A DNA stretch of 64,000 nucleotides, from positions 15,112-79,111 of the forward strand of contig CAYJIH010000006.1 in assembly GCA_964370195.1 (NCBI GenBank), written 5' to 3'. Position numbers and translations under genes: made by a program. Shown one piece after another: positions 8,196 to 18,900 of this stretch; position 1 is the stretch's first letter, and each line of letters begins with the position of its first letter. Origin of the DNA: JAAYCI01 sp964370195. Lineage in GTDB: Bacteria > Bacillota > Clostridia > Oscillospirales > Ruminococcaceae. The notes beneath the pieces are model-generated. The model saw only the letters and a program-made list of their open reading frames with translations. It was not told the DNA's origin and did not search any database.

Positions 8196-8687
8196 GTGAA
8201 AAAAGTAGCTATTTTGATGGGCAGCGACAGTGATATGCCTGTGGTACAAAAAACAATTGACACCTTGCGTGGCCTAAACGTTCCCGTAGAGGCACACATT
8301 ATGAGCGCCCACCGCACACCACACGAAGTATGTGAGTTTGTGCAAAACGCCAAGAAAAATGGGTTTGGTGTGCTTATTGCCGCCGCCGGTATGGCCGCAC
8401 ATTTGGCCGGTGTGGCCGCAGCACACACCTTACTTCCTGTTATTGGCATCCCCTGCAAAGGCGGCGCAGGCGACGGGTTAGACGCCCTTTTGTCCACTGT
8501 GCAAATGCCCCCGGGAATTCCGGTTGCCACTGTAGGCCTTGGTGCCGGCGTAAATGCCGCCCTTTTAGCCGCACAAATTTTATCTGTGGCTGATGATGAA
8601 CTTGCACAACGTCTTGAAGAACACCGTGCCGGTTTATCGGCTGCTGTTATAGAAAAAGATAAAAAACTGCAAGAACAGCCTCAATAA
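8196..8687 (+). CDS. purE: N5-carboxyaminoimidazole ribonucleotide mutase, class I PurE
   Basis: A 163-residue enzyme of the purine pathway that makes CAIR. The motifs MGSDSDMPVV, SAHRTPHEV and GGGA-like AAAGMAAHLAGV are in place. The start is the GTG at 8196, six bases behind GAGGAGGA; the frame is open much further upstream but without a ribosome site. Class I PurE normally uses N5-CAIR made by PurK, yet no purK lies in the operon. It must lie elsewhere, or this PurE could be a class II enzyme acting on AIR and CO2. It heads the purine operon. Confidence 0.97.
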   Translation: MKKVAILMGSDSDMPVVQKTIDTLRGLNVPVEAHIMSAHRTPHEVCEFVQNAKKNGFGVLIAAAGMAAHLAGVAAAHTLLPVIGIPCKGGAGDGLDALLSTVQMPPGIPVATVGLGAGVNAALLAAQILSVADDELAQRLEEHRAGLSAAVIEKDKKLQEQPQ

Positions 8688-8748
8688 AAATATACGAAGC
8701 TATTTTACGTATACAATATCATTTTTACAAAAGAAGGAGAGACAACAA

Positions 8749-9465
8749 ATGGAAAAACGCGAAATGATTTATGAGGGCAAAGCCAAAAAAGTGTATGCCA
8801 CCGACGATGCAAACTACGTTATTGTAGATTATAAAGATGATGCTACGGCAGGAAACGGTGCAAAAAAAGGCACCATTGTAGGCAAAGGCCCCATTAACAA
8901 CCGCATGACAAACCACCTGATGCAACTTCTTGAAAAAGAAGGGGTGCCCACCCATTTTGTTGAGGAGATTTCTGCACGCGAAACCATTGTAAAAAGCGTT
9001 ACCATTGTGCCGCTAGAAGTGATTGTTCGCAACATTGCTGCCGGCAGCCTTGCCAAACGCATCGGCCTTGACGAAGGCACGCCGATGAGCCGCACTGTGT
9101 TGGAATATTGCTATAAAGACGACGCCCTGGGCGACCCCATGGTAAACAACTATCATATTTTAGCCATGCAGTGGGCCACGGAAGAAGAACTTGAAACCAT
9201 TGCCCGTTACGCCTTTAAAGTAAACGATGTGTTGCGTGCTTATTTAAAAGATGCCAACATTGATTTGATTGACTTTAAACTGGAATTTGGCAAAACTGCT
9301 GATGGAACCATTGTTCTTGCCGATGAAATTTCACCGGACACTTGCCGCTTTTGGGACAGCACCACCCACGAAAAACTGGATAAAGACCGTTTCCGCCGTG
9401 ATATGGGTGGCGTAGAGGATGCCTACCAAGAAGTAATGAAACGCCTTTTGGGGGACTTGGCATGA
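8749..9465 (+). CDS. purC: SAICAR synthetase
   Basis: A 238-residue enzyme that joins aspartate to CAIR with ATP. YEGKAKKVYAT at the N-terminus, VEVIVRN-type VPLEVIVRNIAAGSLAKR in the middle (cited in two parts) and LADEISPDTCRFWD near the C-terminus are the family signatures. Length is typical. An AGAAGGAGAG site precedes ATG 8749. The last four bases (ATGA) overlap the start of purF, so the two are translationally coupled. Confidence 0.98.
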   Translation: MEKREMIYEGKAKKVYATDDANYVIVDYKDDATAGNGAKKGTIVGKGPINNRMTNHLMQLLEKEGVPTHFVEEISARETIVKSVTIVPLEVIVRNIAAGSLAKRIGLDEGTPMSRTVLEYCYKDDALGDPMVNNYHILAMQWATEEELETIARYAFKVNDVLRAYLKDANIDLIDFKLEFGKTADGTIVLADEISPDTCRFWDSTTHEKLDKDRFRRDMGGVEDAYQEVMKRLLGDLA

Positions 9466-10901
9466 GTTCATTTTTAGACCTGCATGATAAACTGCACGAA
9501 GAGTGCGGCGTGCTGGGAATTTACGACAGAGGTGACATTGAGGACGTAGCAAAACTTTGCTACTACGGCCTATATGCACTGCAGCATCGTGGGCAAGAAA
9601 GCTGTGGCATCGCTGTAAGTGACCGCGGAGTTGTAACGAATCACCGCGATATCGGGCTTGTAAACGAAGTATTCCAAGAGCAAACACTCGCATCGCTAGG
9701 CCAAGGGCAAATGGCGCTTGGCCATGTGCGATATGCCACCACCGGCCGAAGCCGCCGCGCCAATGCGCAGCCGCTTGTGTCAAACCACATCAAGGGCACC
9801 ATGACAATCGCCCACAATGGCAACCTTACAAATGCCACCGAACTTCGCCAAGAAAAAGAACTGCAAGGCGGTATATTTCACACCACAAGTGATACAGAAG
9901 TAATTGCCTATACCATCACGGAAGCACGCCTCACCGTGCCTAGCATCGAGCGGGCTGTGGAAATGGCCATGTATAAATTGCATGGGGCCTATTCACTGCT
10001 TGTGATGAGCCCACGCAAACTTGTAGCCGCACGTGACCCACACGGTTTTCGCCCCCTTTGTATGGGTAAAATAGGCGAAAGCATCGTCTTTGCAAGCGAA
10101 TCGTGTGCACTAAGTGCTATCGGTGCCACATTCGAGCGTGACATTGCCCCCGGTGAAATTGTATGTGTTACTGAAAATGGCATCGAAAGCATCCAAACCC
10201 ACATGGGCGGACCTTCGTCTATGTGTGTGTTTGAGTATGTCTATTTTGCACGTCCGGACTCTGTTATCGAAGGTGTTTCCGTGCATGAAGCGCGCATACG
10301 AGCCGGCGAGCAGCTAGCCATTGAGCATCCTGTTGAAGCAGATGTTGTAATAGGCGTTCCCGATTCCGGCATTGACGCCGCTATTGGCTATGCAAGGCAA
10401 AGCGGTATTGCGTACGACATGGGATTTTTGAAGAACAAATACATTGGCCGCACGTTCATTGCCCCCACACAAAGCCAAAGGGAGAATGATGTGCGCATCA
10501 AACTAACACCTATTTCTTCCACAGTAAGTGGCAAGCGTGTTGTAATGGTGGACGATTCAATTGTGCGTGGCACCACCAGTTTAAAGATCATTCGCCTATT
10601 GCGCGAAGCGGGCGCGAAAGAAGTGCATGTGCGGCTATCTTGCCCACCCTTCCTGTATCCATGCTATTTTGGCACTGATATCGACTCTAGCGAAAATTTA
10701 ATCGCCTTCAATCACAGTATAGATGAAATACGAGATATCATTGGAGCAGACTCCTTGGGATACTTGTCAATCGACACTTTAAACAATCTGGCACCAGAAT
10801 GTCCACTTGAATTTTGTGATGGCTGCTTCAGCGGAAAATATCCAGTTGCGCCACCTGAGCAAAAAGATAAAAGTAAATTTGAACAAAAACTGGGAGATTA
10901 A
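9462..10901 (+). CDS. purF: Glutamine PRPP amidotransferase
   Basis: A 479-residue enzyme catalysing the first committed purine step, PRPP plus glutamine to phosphoribosylamine. Cys15 (EECGVLGIY) is the expected N-terminal nucleophile after removal of a 14-residue propeptide. The PRPP motif VVMVDDSIVRGTT lies about residue 360. The C-terminal CPLEFCDGCFSGKYP holds cysteines matching those that bind the [4Fe-4S] cluster in the B. subtilis enzyme, so this is the oxygen-sensitive type. The start overlaps the purC stop by four bases. Confidence 0.98.
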   Translation: MSSFLDLHDKLHEECGVLGIYDRGDIEDVAKLCYYGLYALQHRGQESCGIAVSDRGVVTNHRDIGLVNEVFQEQTLASLGQGQMALGHVRYATTGRSRRANAQPLVSNHIKGTMTIAHNGNLTNATELRQEKELQGGIFHTTSDTEVIAYTITEARLTVPSIERAVEMAMYKLHGAYSLLVMSPRKLVAARDPHGFRPLCMGKIGESIVFASESCALSAIGATFERDIAPGEIVCVTENGIESIQTHMGGPSSMCVFEYVYFARPDSVIEGVSVHEARIRAGEQLAIEHPVEADVVIGVPDSGIDAAIGYARQSGIAYDMGFLKNKYIGRTFIAPTQSQRENDVRIKLTPISSTVSGKRVVMVDDSIVRGTTSLKIIRLLREAGAKEVHVRLSCPPFLYPCYFGTDIDSSENLIAFNHSIDEIRDIIGADSLGYLSIDTLNNLAPECPLEFCDGCFSGKYPVAPPEQKDKSKFEQKLGD

Positions 10902-10957
10902 ACCTCGTCAAGCTCTACAGATTGAGCTTGACAGGATCTCCGTTGAAGGAGCAAACT

Positions 10958-11998
10958 ATGCAAAATAGCGCCAGTGATCGCTATAAAGCGGCCGGTGTAG
11001 ATGTCAACGCCGGATACGAAGCAGTGCAGCGCATGAAATCGCACGTAGACAGAACCAAAATACCCGGTGTGATTGGTGGGCTTGGTGGGTTTGGTGGCTT
11101 ATTCGCCCCAAACCTTGCCGGCTATGAAAAACCAATTCTTGTTTCCGGTGCCGATGGCGTAGGCACAAAACTAAAGCTTGCATTTTTACTAAATAAGCAC
11201 GATACAGTGGGCATTGATTGTGTAGCGATGTGTGTAAACGACATCTTGTGTAGCGGTGCCCGCCCATTGTTTTTTCTGGATTACATCGCTTGTGGAAAAA
11301 ACGACCCTGCTCGCATTGAGCAAATTGTTGCCGGTGTGGCAGAAGGCTGTGTGCAAGCCAATTGTGCTCTTATTGGCGGCGAAACCGCTGAAATGCCCGG
11401 TTTTTACCCGGAAGATGAATATGATATGGCCGGTTTTTCTGTGGGTGTTGTGGATGAAAAAAATATGATTTCCCAAAGCACCATGAAATCCGGAGATGTG
11501 ATTCTTGCACTTCCTTCCTCGGGTGTTCATTCCAATGGTTTTTCCCTTATTCGAAGCATTTTTGACATAGAAAATAAAGAAAGTCCTATATATAATGTTT
11601 TTCCTGAATTAAATTGCACCCTAGGTGAAGCTTTGCTTACACCTACAAAAATTTATGTTAAACCTGTTTTGGAGCTGCTTTCGCAATGTTCGGTATCGGG
11701 CATCTGCCACATAACCGGCGGTGGGTTCCATGAAAATATCCCTCGTATGCTACCACAAAACCTTTCAGCCTATCTTGACACAAGCAAAATCCCCCATAAT
11801 CCGCTGTTTGAGCAAATTGCCGCAGCTGGCAATGTACCACAAACCGAAATGTATCACACTTTTAATATGGGTGTTGGTATGTGTATTTCCGTACACCAAG
11901 ATGAGGCAACAAAAGCACTTTCTATTTTAAAAGAACATGGAGAAGACGCCTTTATTTTAGGCGAACTTCGCTCAGGTGCACAGGAGGTTATCCTGTGA
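10958..11998 (+). CDS. purM: Phosphoribosylformylglycinamidine cyclo-ligase (AIR synthetase)
   Basis: A 346-residue enzyme that closes the imidazole ring with ATP. The start ATG 10958 follows GAAGGAG by six bases; the frame is open upstream to 10922 but that start has no ribosome site. SGADGVGTKLKLAF, VAMCVNDILCSGA and GGETAEMPGFY are family signatures. The stop overlaps the purN GTG by four bases (GTGA). The short spacer from purF (10902-10957) can form the small stem GTCAAGCTC/GAGCTTGAC, function unknown. Confidence 0.98.
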   Translation: MQNSASDRYKAAGVDVNAGYEAVQRMKSHVDRTKIPGVIGGLGGFGGLFAPNLAGYEKPILVSGADGVGTKLKLAFLLNKHDTVGIDCVAMCVNDILCSGARPLFFLDYIACGKNDPARIEQIVAGVAEGCVQANCALIGGETAEMPGFYPEDEYDMAGFSVGVVDEKNMISQSTMKSGDVILALPSSGVHSNGFSLIRSIFDIENKESPIYNVFPELNCTLGEALLTPTKIYVKPVLELLSQCSVSGICHITGGGFHENIPRMLPQNLSAYLDTSKIPHNPLFEQIAAAGNVPQTEMYHTFNMGVGMCISVHQDEATKALSILKEHGEDAFILGELRSGAQEVIL

Positions 11999-12588
11999 AA
12001 CGTGTAGCTGTGCTTGTTTCCGGTGGTGGCACCAATTTGCAAGCCCTCATAGACGCTTCAAACCGTGGCGATACACCACATGTAGAACTCGCACTTGTTT
12101 GCGCCTCTAAGCCAAATATTTTTGCCTTAGATCGTGCAGCATCTGCAAACATTCCATCTGTTGTTCTATCACCACATGCATTTTCTGCTCGAAACGATTA
12201 CGACAATGCCCTTGTTGCACTTCTTACAGAATATGCAATCGATGTCGTTGTTTTGGCCGGTTTCCTCACAATTTTGGGCGCGCCTGTCTTGTCACATTAT
12301 TCTGACAGGATTATCAATGTTCATCCAAGTTTGATCCCATCTTTTTGCGGAAACGGTTATTATGGCTTGCGTCCCCACGAAGAGGCTTTGGCGCGTGGTG
12401 TTAAAATAACCGGCGCCACTGTTCACCTTGTAAATGACATTACAGATGGCGGGCGTATTTTACTTCAGCAAGCAGTAGAGGTGCAGGAAAACGATACTGC
12501 AGAAACATTGCAAAAACGTGTGATGGAACAGGCTGAATGGGTGCTGCTCCCTAAAGCAGTCAATACGATATGCGCCGAACTAGAATGA
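11995..12588 (+). CDS. purN: Phosphoribosylglycinamide formyltransferase
   Basis: A 197-residue folate-dependent enzyme that formylates GAR using 10-formyltetrahydrofolate. VSGGGTNLQALID is the phosphate loop; the catalytic Asn-His pair is in INVHPSLIPSF (about residues 105-115) and the catalytic Asp in NDITDGG. It starts with GTG inside the purM stop, which indicates coupling. No purT is present. Confidence 0.97.
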   Translation: MKRVAVLVSGGGTNLQALIDASNRGDTPHVELALVCASKPNIFALDRAASANIPSVVLSPHAFSARNDYDNALVALLTEYAIDVVVLAGFLTILGAPVLSHYSDRIINVHPSLIPSFCGNGYYGLRPHEEALARGVKITGATVHLVNDITDGGRILLQQAVEVQENDTAETLQKRVMEQAEWVLLPKAVNTICAELE

Positions 12589-12621
12589 TCATTTAACACA
12601 ATTTTTATTCAGGAGATTATT

Positions 12622-13356
12622 ATGCTACTGCAAGATCTTACTTCGATTCTTTCACAAAACACATATCCCGGACGTGGCATTGTGTTGGGACGTAGTGCCA
12701 CAGGCGACACCGCCTTTCTCGCCTACTTTATCATGGGACGTAGTGCAAATTCTCGCAACCGTATATTTGCTTTACGAGACGGAAATTTATACACAGAAGC
12801 GGCAGATCCGGCCAAAGTGGAAGACCCAAGCCTCATCATCTATGCACCGGTTCGCAAATTTGGAAACCACACAATTGTTACAAACGGAGACCAAACCGAT
12901 ACCATTTATTCTTGTTTAGAACGCGGAATCGGCTTTACAGAAGCCCTACGCACACGTACGTTCGAGCCGGATGCACCTAATTTCACCCCTCGTATTTCCG
13001 GCATGATTGCGACCGATTTTAATGGATTTTCGTATACACTTTCTATTTTAAAATCGGCAGGTGGGAATGCCACTTCTTTGCAGCGTTTCTTTTATGAATA
13101 TCCACAACCACTTCCGGGAGAGGGGCATTTTATTCATACATATGCAAAAAACGAAGATCCACTTCCCAGTTTTTCAGGTGAGCCCACATCCATTTCACTA
13201 AATGTGCCTCTACTTACAAAAGCAGATTTAGAGCATTTTGGCCAGCAAATCTGGGAGGCAATGGATGCAGAAAATCGCATCTCATTATTCGTTCGCACGC
13301 AGCACCTAGACGGACGAGAAGAAACGTGTGTTATTAACCGTTTTAACAAAGTTTAA
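12622..13356 (+). CDS. purO: IMP cyclohydrolase of the archaeal PurO family
   Basis: A 244-residue protein of the PurO-type IMP cyclohydrolase family (PF07826), which closes FAICAR to IMP, the last step of the pathway. The N-terminal NTYPGRGIVLGRS and the segment FIMGRSANSRNR are characteristic. It stands in for the missing cyclohydrolase half of PurH, since the next gene encodes only the transformylase half. PurO was first described in archaea; homologues also occur in Clostridia. An AGGAGA site precedes ATG 12622. Family and position in the operon support the call strongly. Confidence 0.92.
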   Translation: MLLQDLTSILSQNTYPGRGIVLGRSATGDTAFLAYFIMGRSANSRNRIFALRDGNLYTEAADPAKVEDPSLIIYAPVRKFGNHTIVTNGDQTDTIYSCLERGIGFTEALRTRTFEPDAPNFTPRISGMIATDFNGFSYTLSILKSAGGNATSLQRFFYEYPQPLPGEGHFIHTYAKNEDPLPSFSGEPTSISLNVPLLTKADLEHFGQQIWEAMDAENRISLFVRTQHLDGREETCVINRFNKV

Positions 13357-13398
13357 TGTCTATTCCCCATTTTAATTGTTTTATCACGGAGGTTCACT

Positions 13399-14577
13399 AT
13401 GAAAGAACTGGAACTCAAGTACGGTTGCAACCCAAACCAAAAACCTGCCCGCGTCTTCTGCGAGCAAGGTTTACCCTTACAAATCCTTAATGGAAAACCG
13501 GGCTATATCAATTTATTAGACGCCCTTAACGCATGGCAACTTGTATGCGAATTAAAACATGCCACGAATCTACCTGCTGCAGCGTCTTTTAAACACGTTT
13601 CACCTGCCGGTGCTGCTGTGGGACTCCCCTTGACAGAAACACTGAAACAAGCATACAATGTTGATCCCTCTCTCTCGCTTACTCCAATAGCCACCGCCTA
13701 TGCCCGTGCCCGCGGTGCAGACCGGATGTCGAGCTTTGGGGACTGGGTTGCACTCTCTGATGAATGCGATGAATCCACCGCGCTACTTCTTTCAAAAGAA
13801 GTCAGTGATGGCATAATTGCACCCAGTTTTTCGGCTGATGCATTGTCAATCCTGCAAAAAAAGCGAAAAGGCACGTACACCATCATTCAAATTGACCCAA
13901 TGTATCAGCCTGCCGACACCGAATGCAAAGATGTTTTTGGTATCACATTTGAACAAGGCAGAAATAACACACAAATCGATGAAACTTTGCTAAAAAATAT
14001 AGTTACTGCAAATAATTCCTTTAGCGAAACACAAATTCGTGATTTGCTCATCGCCCTTATTACTTTAAAATACACACAATCCAATTCTGTATGCTATGCT
14101 AAAGATGGGCAGGCCATTGGTGTTGGCGCCGGCCAACAAAGCCGTATTCACTGCACAAGGCTAGCCGGCAATAAGGCGGATATTTGGCACCTTCGCCAAC
14201 ACGAACGCGTGCTTTCACTGCCTTTTTTGCCCACAGTAGGCCGTGCTGATCGAGATAACGCCATTGATCAGTTCATCGGCGATGCCGCCGACCAAACTGC
14301 ATTATTGGCAGACGGAAACTGGCAACAGTTTTTTTCTTCTCGTCCCACGCCACTTACAGATGCTGAGCAAAAAGATTACCTTTCTTCTATCAGCGGTGTG
14401 GCCTTGGCCAGTGACGCTTTCTTTCCATTTGGCGACAATATTGAGCGCGCCCATCGCAGTGGTGTCAACTGTATTGCACAACCCGGTGGTTCTATTCGTG
14501 ATGATCATGTTATCGAAGTGTGCAACAAATATAACATATCTATGGCATTCACCGGGCTTCGTTTGTTTTTCCATTAG
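13399..14577 (+). CDS. purH: AICAR formyltransferase, stand-alone (PurH C-terminal half)
   Basis: A 392-residue protein equivalent to the transformylase half of bifunctional PurH, which makes FAICAR from AICAR and 10-formyltetrahydrofolate. The catalytic Lys-His pair is in SFKHVSPAGAAVG (about 65-70) and the substrate loop in GVGAGQQSRIHCTRLAG (about 250). The MGS-like IMP cyclohydrolase domain found at the N-terminus of ordinary PurH is absent, and no frame upstream restores it. The PurO gene directly before it fills the gap. A GGAGG site lies seven bases before ATG 13399. Confidence 0.94.
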   Translation: MKELELKYGCNPNQKPARVFCEQGLPLQILNGKPGYINLLDALNAWQLVCELKHATNLPAAASFKHVSPAGAAVGLPLTETLKQAYNVDPSLSLTPIATAYARARGADRMSSFGDWVALSDECDESTALLLSKEVSDGIIAPSFSADALSILQKKRKGTYTIIQIDPMYQPADTECKDVFGITFEQGRNNTQIDETLLKNIVTANNSFSETQIRDLLIALITLKYTQSNSVCYAKDGQAIGVGAGQQSRIHCTRLAGNKADIWHLRQHERVLSLPFLPTVGRADRDNAIDQFIGDAADQTALLADGNWQQFFSSRPTPLTDAEQKDYLSSISGVALASDAFFPFGDNIERAHRSGVNCIAQPGGSIRDDHVIEVCNKYNISMAFTGLRLFFH

Positions 14578-14638
14578 TTTATTTTTATAAAAATATACAC
14601 AATGTATTTTATGTATTTTTAGAAAGGTTTACACAATT

Positions 14639-15934
14639 ATGAAAATTGCTGTAATTGGAAGCGGTGGACGTGAGCACGCTCTTATTCAAAAATTACACGA
14701 AAGTTCCTTATGCGATGAAATTGTAGCAATCCCCGGAAATGGTGGCATCGCTTCACTTGCAACCTGTGTTCAACTCAACCCTACAGATATAACAGCAATC
14801 ACACAATACTGTTTTGAAAACAATATTGACTATGTTGTAGTTGCACCAGATGACCCGCTGGCTCTTGGCTTGGTAGATGCATTGGAAGCAAAAGGCATTC
14901 CGGCTTTTGGCCCACATGCAGCCGCTGCGCAAATTGAAGCAAGTAAAATTTTTGCCAAGGAGCTGATGAAACGCCACAATATTCCCACAGCAGAATATCA
15001 AAGTTTCTCAGATATTGATGCAGCTTTAACATATTTAAAATCTGATTGTGATTATCCCATTGTGATTAAAGCTGATGGCCTGGCTTTAGGAAAAGGCGTT
15101 ATCATTTGCCTTAATGAGCAAGAAGCAATTTTTGCTGTTCAACAGATGATGAAAGAACATCGGTTTGGTGAAAGCGGCTCTCGCGTTGTGATTGAGGAGT
15201 TTCTTACAGGGCCTGAAATCAGTATTTTGGCTTTTTGCGATGGGAAAACGCTGGTTCCACTTGTTTCATCCATGGACCACAAACGTGCCTTCGATGGTGA
15301 CTTTGGGCCAAACACCGGTGGTATGGGTGCTGTTTCGCCAAACCCTGCCTACACACCTCAGTTGGCACAAACATGTATGGACACCATTTTTTTACCTACC
15401 GTACAAGCGCTTAGCGCGAGCGGTGCTCCCTTTAAAGGTTGTCTCTATTTTGGACTGATGGCCACAGCGTCAGGGCCAAAGGTAATTGAATACAATTGCC
15501 GTTTTGGCGACCCAGAAACACAAGCGGTTTTACCTCTTTTAGAGGGTGATTTACTAGAAATCATGTTGGCCTGCACCCACGGGCGTTTATGCTCTGATAT
15601 GGTAAAGCTTCGCAATGCCACCACAGCTTGTGTTGTTATGGCAAGTGGAGGCTATCCTGGATCCTACGAAAAAGGTCGTATTATCAGCGGCTTGAGCCAG
15701 GTGAATGAAATTCCGAACATTTTCCTTTGTCATGCTGGCACACAGCTAAGCGATGAATCGCTTGTCACCTCTGGCGGGCGTGTTTTAAGTGTTACGGCAA
15801 CGGCTCCAACGCTAGAATCTGCAATTGCGCAAGCGTATGACGCCATATCTCACATCCAATTTGACGGGGCATTCCATCGAAAAGATATTGGAAAAAAAGC
15901 ACTGGATTTGCAAAATTTATCGGATTTATCTTAA
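14639..15934 (+). CDS. purD: Phosphoribosylamine-glycine ligase (GAR synthetase)
   Basis: A 431-residue ATP-grasp enzyme. The N-terminal domain starts MKIAVIGSGGREHALI; the ATP-grasp part has DYPIVIKADGLALGKGV (about 140-155), FDGDFGPNTGGMGAVSP and EYNCRFGDPETQ, which carries metal-binding residues. Length is typical. Eighth gene of the purine operon. Confidence 0.98.
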   Translation: MKIAVIGSGGREHALIQKLHESSLCDEIVAIPGNGGIASLATCVQLNPTDITAITQYCFENNIDYVVVAPDDPLALGLVDALEAKGIPAFGPHAAAAQIEASKIFAKELMKRHNIPTAEYQSFSDIDAALTYLKSDCDYPIVIKADGLALGKGVIICLNEQEAIFAVQQMMKEHRFGESGSRVVIEEFLTGPEISILAFCDGKTLVPLVSSMDHKRAFDGDFGPNTGGMGAVSPNPAYTPQLAQTCMDTIFLPTVQALSASGAPFKGCLYFGLMATASGPKVIEYNCRFGDPETQAVLPLLEGDLLEIMLACTHGRLCSDMVKLRNATTACVVMASGGYPGSYEKGRIISGLSQVNEIPNIFLCHAGTQLSDESLVTSGGRVLSVTATAPTLESAIAQAYDAISHIQFDGAFHRKDIGKKALDLQNLSDLS

Positions 15935-15959
15935 ATTTCATGTTATTATAGGAGTACTT

Positions 15960-18900
15960 ATGGTTTATCGCATTTATGCCGAAAAAAAACAAAGCTATGC
16001 GGTGGAGGCCAATGCCTTAGCTGAGGAACTTCGTTCTCTGCTTGGCATTCAAAGCCTTAACTCCCTTCGCATTTTGCATCGATATGATGTTGAGGGGCTT
16101 TCGGAAGATATGTTTTTGCAATGTTGCCACACTGTATTTGCCGAACCGCCTGTGGATGTGTTGCATCATTCGCTTCCCGAAGCCGACATTCAATTTGCCG
16201 TTGCGTACCTGCCTGGGCAATTCGACCAACGGGCGGATTCTGCTGCAGAGTGCATTCAACTTATTAGCCAGGCAGAACGCCCCATTGTTAAAAGTGCTAA
16301 GGTTTATTTGCTAAACGGGCAAATTTCTGACAGTGATATTGATAGAATTAAAAGCTATTTAATCAATCCTGTTGAATCGCACGAAGATAGCCTTGATGAA
16401 AAAAGCAGTTTACACACAACTTTTCTTCCGCCGGACGACATCGAAATCTTGCACGGTTTTGGTACTATGTCCAGCGAAACACGCTTGCAGTTTTTGCAAG
16501 ACTACTCCCTTGCCATGGATATAGACGATCTTCTTTTCTGCCAGGCATATTTTCAAGAAGAAGGGCGCGACCCAAGCCTTACAGAACTTCGTATGATTGA
16601 CACCTATTGGAGTGACCACTGCCGACACACCACTTTTGGCACACAAATTGATAATGTTCAAATTGACGATGATAAAACAAAAAAATCATACGAAACGTAT
16701 ATTTCTTGCAGAAATAAACTGTATGCAAATAGAGTTAAGCCCGAATGTTTGATGGATTTAGCTACCATTGGCGCCAAGTCCTTAAAGGCAGAGGGGCGTT
16801 TAACCGGCGTGGATGAAAGCGAAGAAATCAATGCTTGCAGTGTGAATATTACTGCGGATGTGAACGGAAAAAGTGAGCCATGGCTATTGCTCTTCAAAAA
16901 TGAAACACACAATCATCCAACAGAAATCGAGCCTTTCGGTGGGGCTGCCACGTGTATTGGTGGTGCCATCCGGGACCCACTTGCAAATCGTGGGTATGTT
17001 TTTGGCGCCATGCGCATTTCCGGTGCAGCAAACCCATTGGTTCCCATTTCCGAAACATTGCCCGGCAAATTACCTCAGCGTAAAATTGTACGCACTGCAG
17101 CCGCCGGATATTCTAGCTATGGCAACCAAATTGGCCTGGCCACCGGTTTGGTGCATGAATTTTACCATCCCGGATATCTTGCAAAACGCATGGAACTGGG
17201 CGCCGTATTGGGCGCAGTTCCCTTGTCTGCCGTGCGTCGAGAAGTGCCAGAAGCTGGCGATGTGGTTCTTTTGCTTGGTGGAGCCACAGGCCGAGATGGC
17301 TGTGGTGGGGCCACGGGCTCTTCAAAAGCACATAAAGTGGAAAGTTTATCCTCTTGCGGTGCGGAAGTGCAAAAGGGCAATGCCCCCATGGAACGTAAAC
17401 TTCAACGCCTTTTCAGAAATCCTGAAGCCACGCAGCTGATTCGCCGCTGCAATGATTTTGGTGCCGGTGGTGTGAGTGTGGCCATTGGCGAATTGGCGGA
17501 TGGGCTTGACATTCAGCTGGACGCGATACCGAAGAAATATGATGGCTTAGACGGCACGGAGCTTGCCATCAGTGAAAGCCAAGAGCGCATGGCAATTGTT
17601 GTGGAAGCTGCCGATGTGCCACGCATGATTCAATTGGCCACTACCGAAAACTTAACGGCCACACAAGTGGCGCAAGTTACAGATACCGGCCGCCTTCGCA
17701 TGTATTGGCGTGGAAACAAAATTGTTGATTTGGCACGCACATTCCTCAATTCAAACGGAGCTGAAAAACATACGAGTGTACAAGTCCCCTCGCTTCCTAC
17801 ACCGCAGTTTTCACAACCCGACGGCACCTCCACGCAGCAGAAATTGCAAAATTTCTTTAATGATTTGTCTTTTTGTGGACAAAAAGGCTTATCTGAGATG
17901 TTCGACTCTACCATTGGTGCTGCCAGCTTGCTTATGCCATTTGGCGGCAAGCGACAACTTACACCTGTGCAGGCCATGGCGATGAAATTACCTGTTTTGG
18001 GCGAAACAGAAACATGCGCCGGTATGAGTTATGGGTTTGACCCCTACCTTTCCGAGCAAAACCCACATACAGGCGCTTATCTTGCCGTTTTGGAAAGTGT
18101 GGCACGTCTTTCTGCTTGTGGTTTTTCGCATAAAGACGTATATTTAACTTTCCAAGAATATTTTGAGCGTCTTCGAAATGAGCCTTTGCGCTGGGGCAAG
18201 CCTTTTGCCGCCTTGCTGGGTGCCTTCTCTGCGCAGCTTGATTTGGGCGTGGCTGCCATTGGTGGAAAAGACTCGATGAGTGGTAGTTTTGAAGATTTGG
18301 ACGTTCCCCCCACTTTGGTTTCGTTTGCTGTGGCCGCCGGTGAATCAAGCCACATTACAGGCCCTGAGTTCAAACACGCCGGAAATCGTGTTGCTTTGCT
18401 TTCAAGCGAGCTGTGTGACGACAATCTCACACCAAAAACCGATTCCTTCCTTGCTGTGGTAGATTTATTGGAAAAAGGACTGCGTGAAAAAAGCATTTTA
18501 TCTGCTTGGGCATGTGGACGTGGTGGTGTTGCTGAAGCTGTGTTTAAAATGGGCCTTGGTAATGCACTGGGCATTCGCTTCGAAACAACTTTTAAGAAAG
18601 AGGACCTTTTCACCCCGGCCTTTGGCAGTTTTGTTGTGGAACTTGCAGGAGAGGAAACAATCGGTGAACCTCTTGGTTGCCTTACAGACGAATACACCTT
18701 GAATTTCGGCGATGAAACAGCCGATTTAAGTGTTGTTCAAAAGGTGTGGGAAGCAAAGCTAGAGCCGGTTCTTCCGTATCAGCAACCTTCTTTTAAAAAG
18801 ACCCCACCCTCGCTTTGTTTTGAAGCAAAACAACAGACGCGATCTGGCCCTAAAATTGGCCTGAGTAAGCCACGTGCACTTGTTCCCGTTTTCCCCGGCA

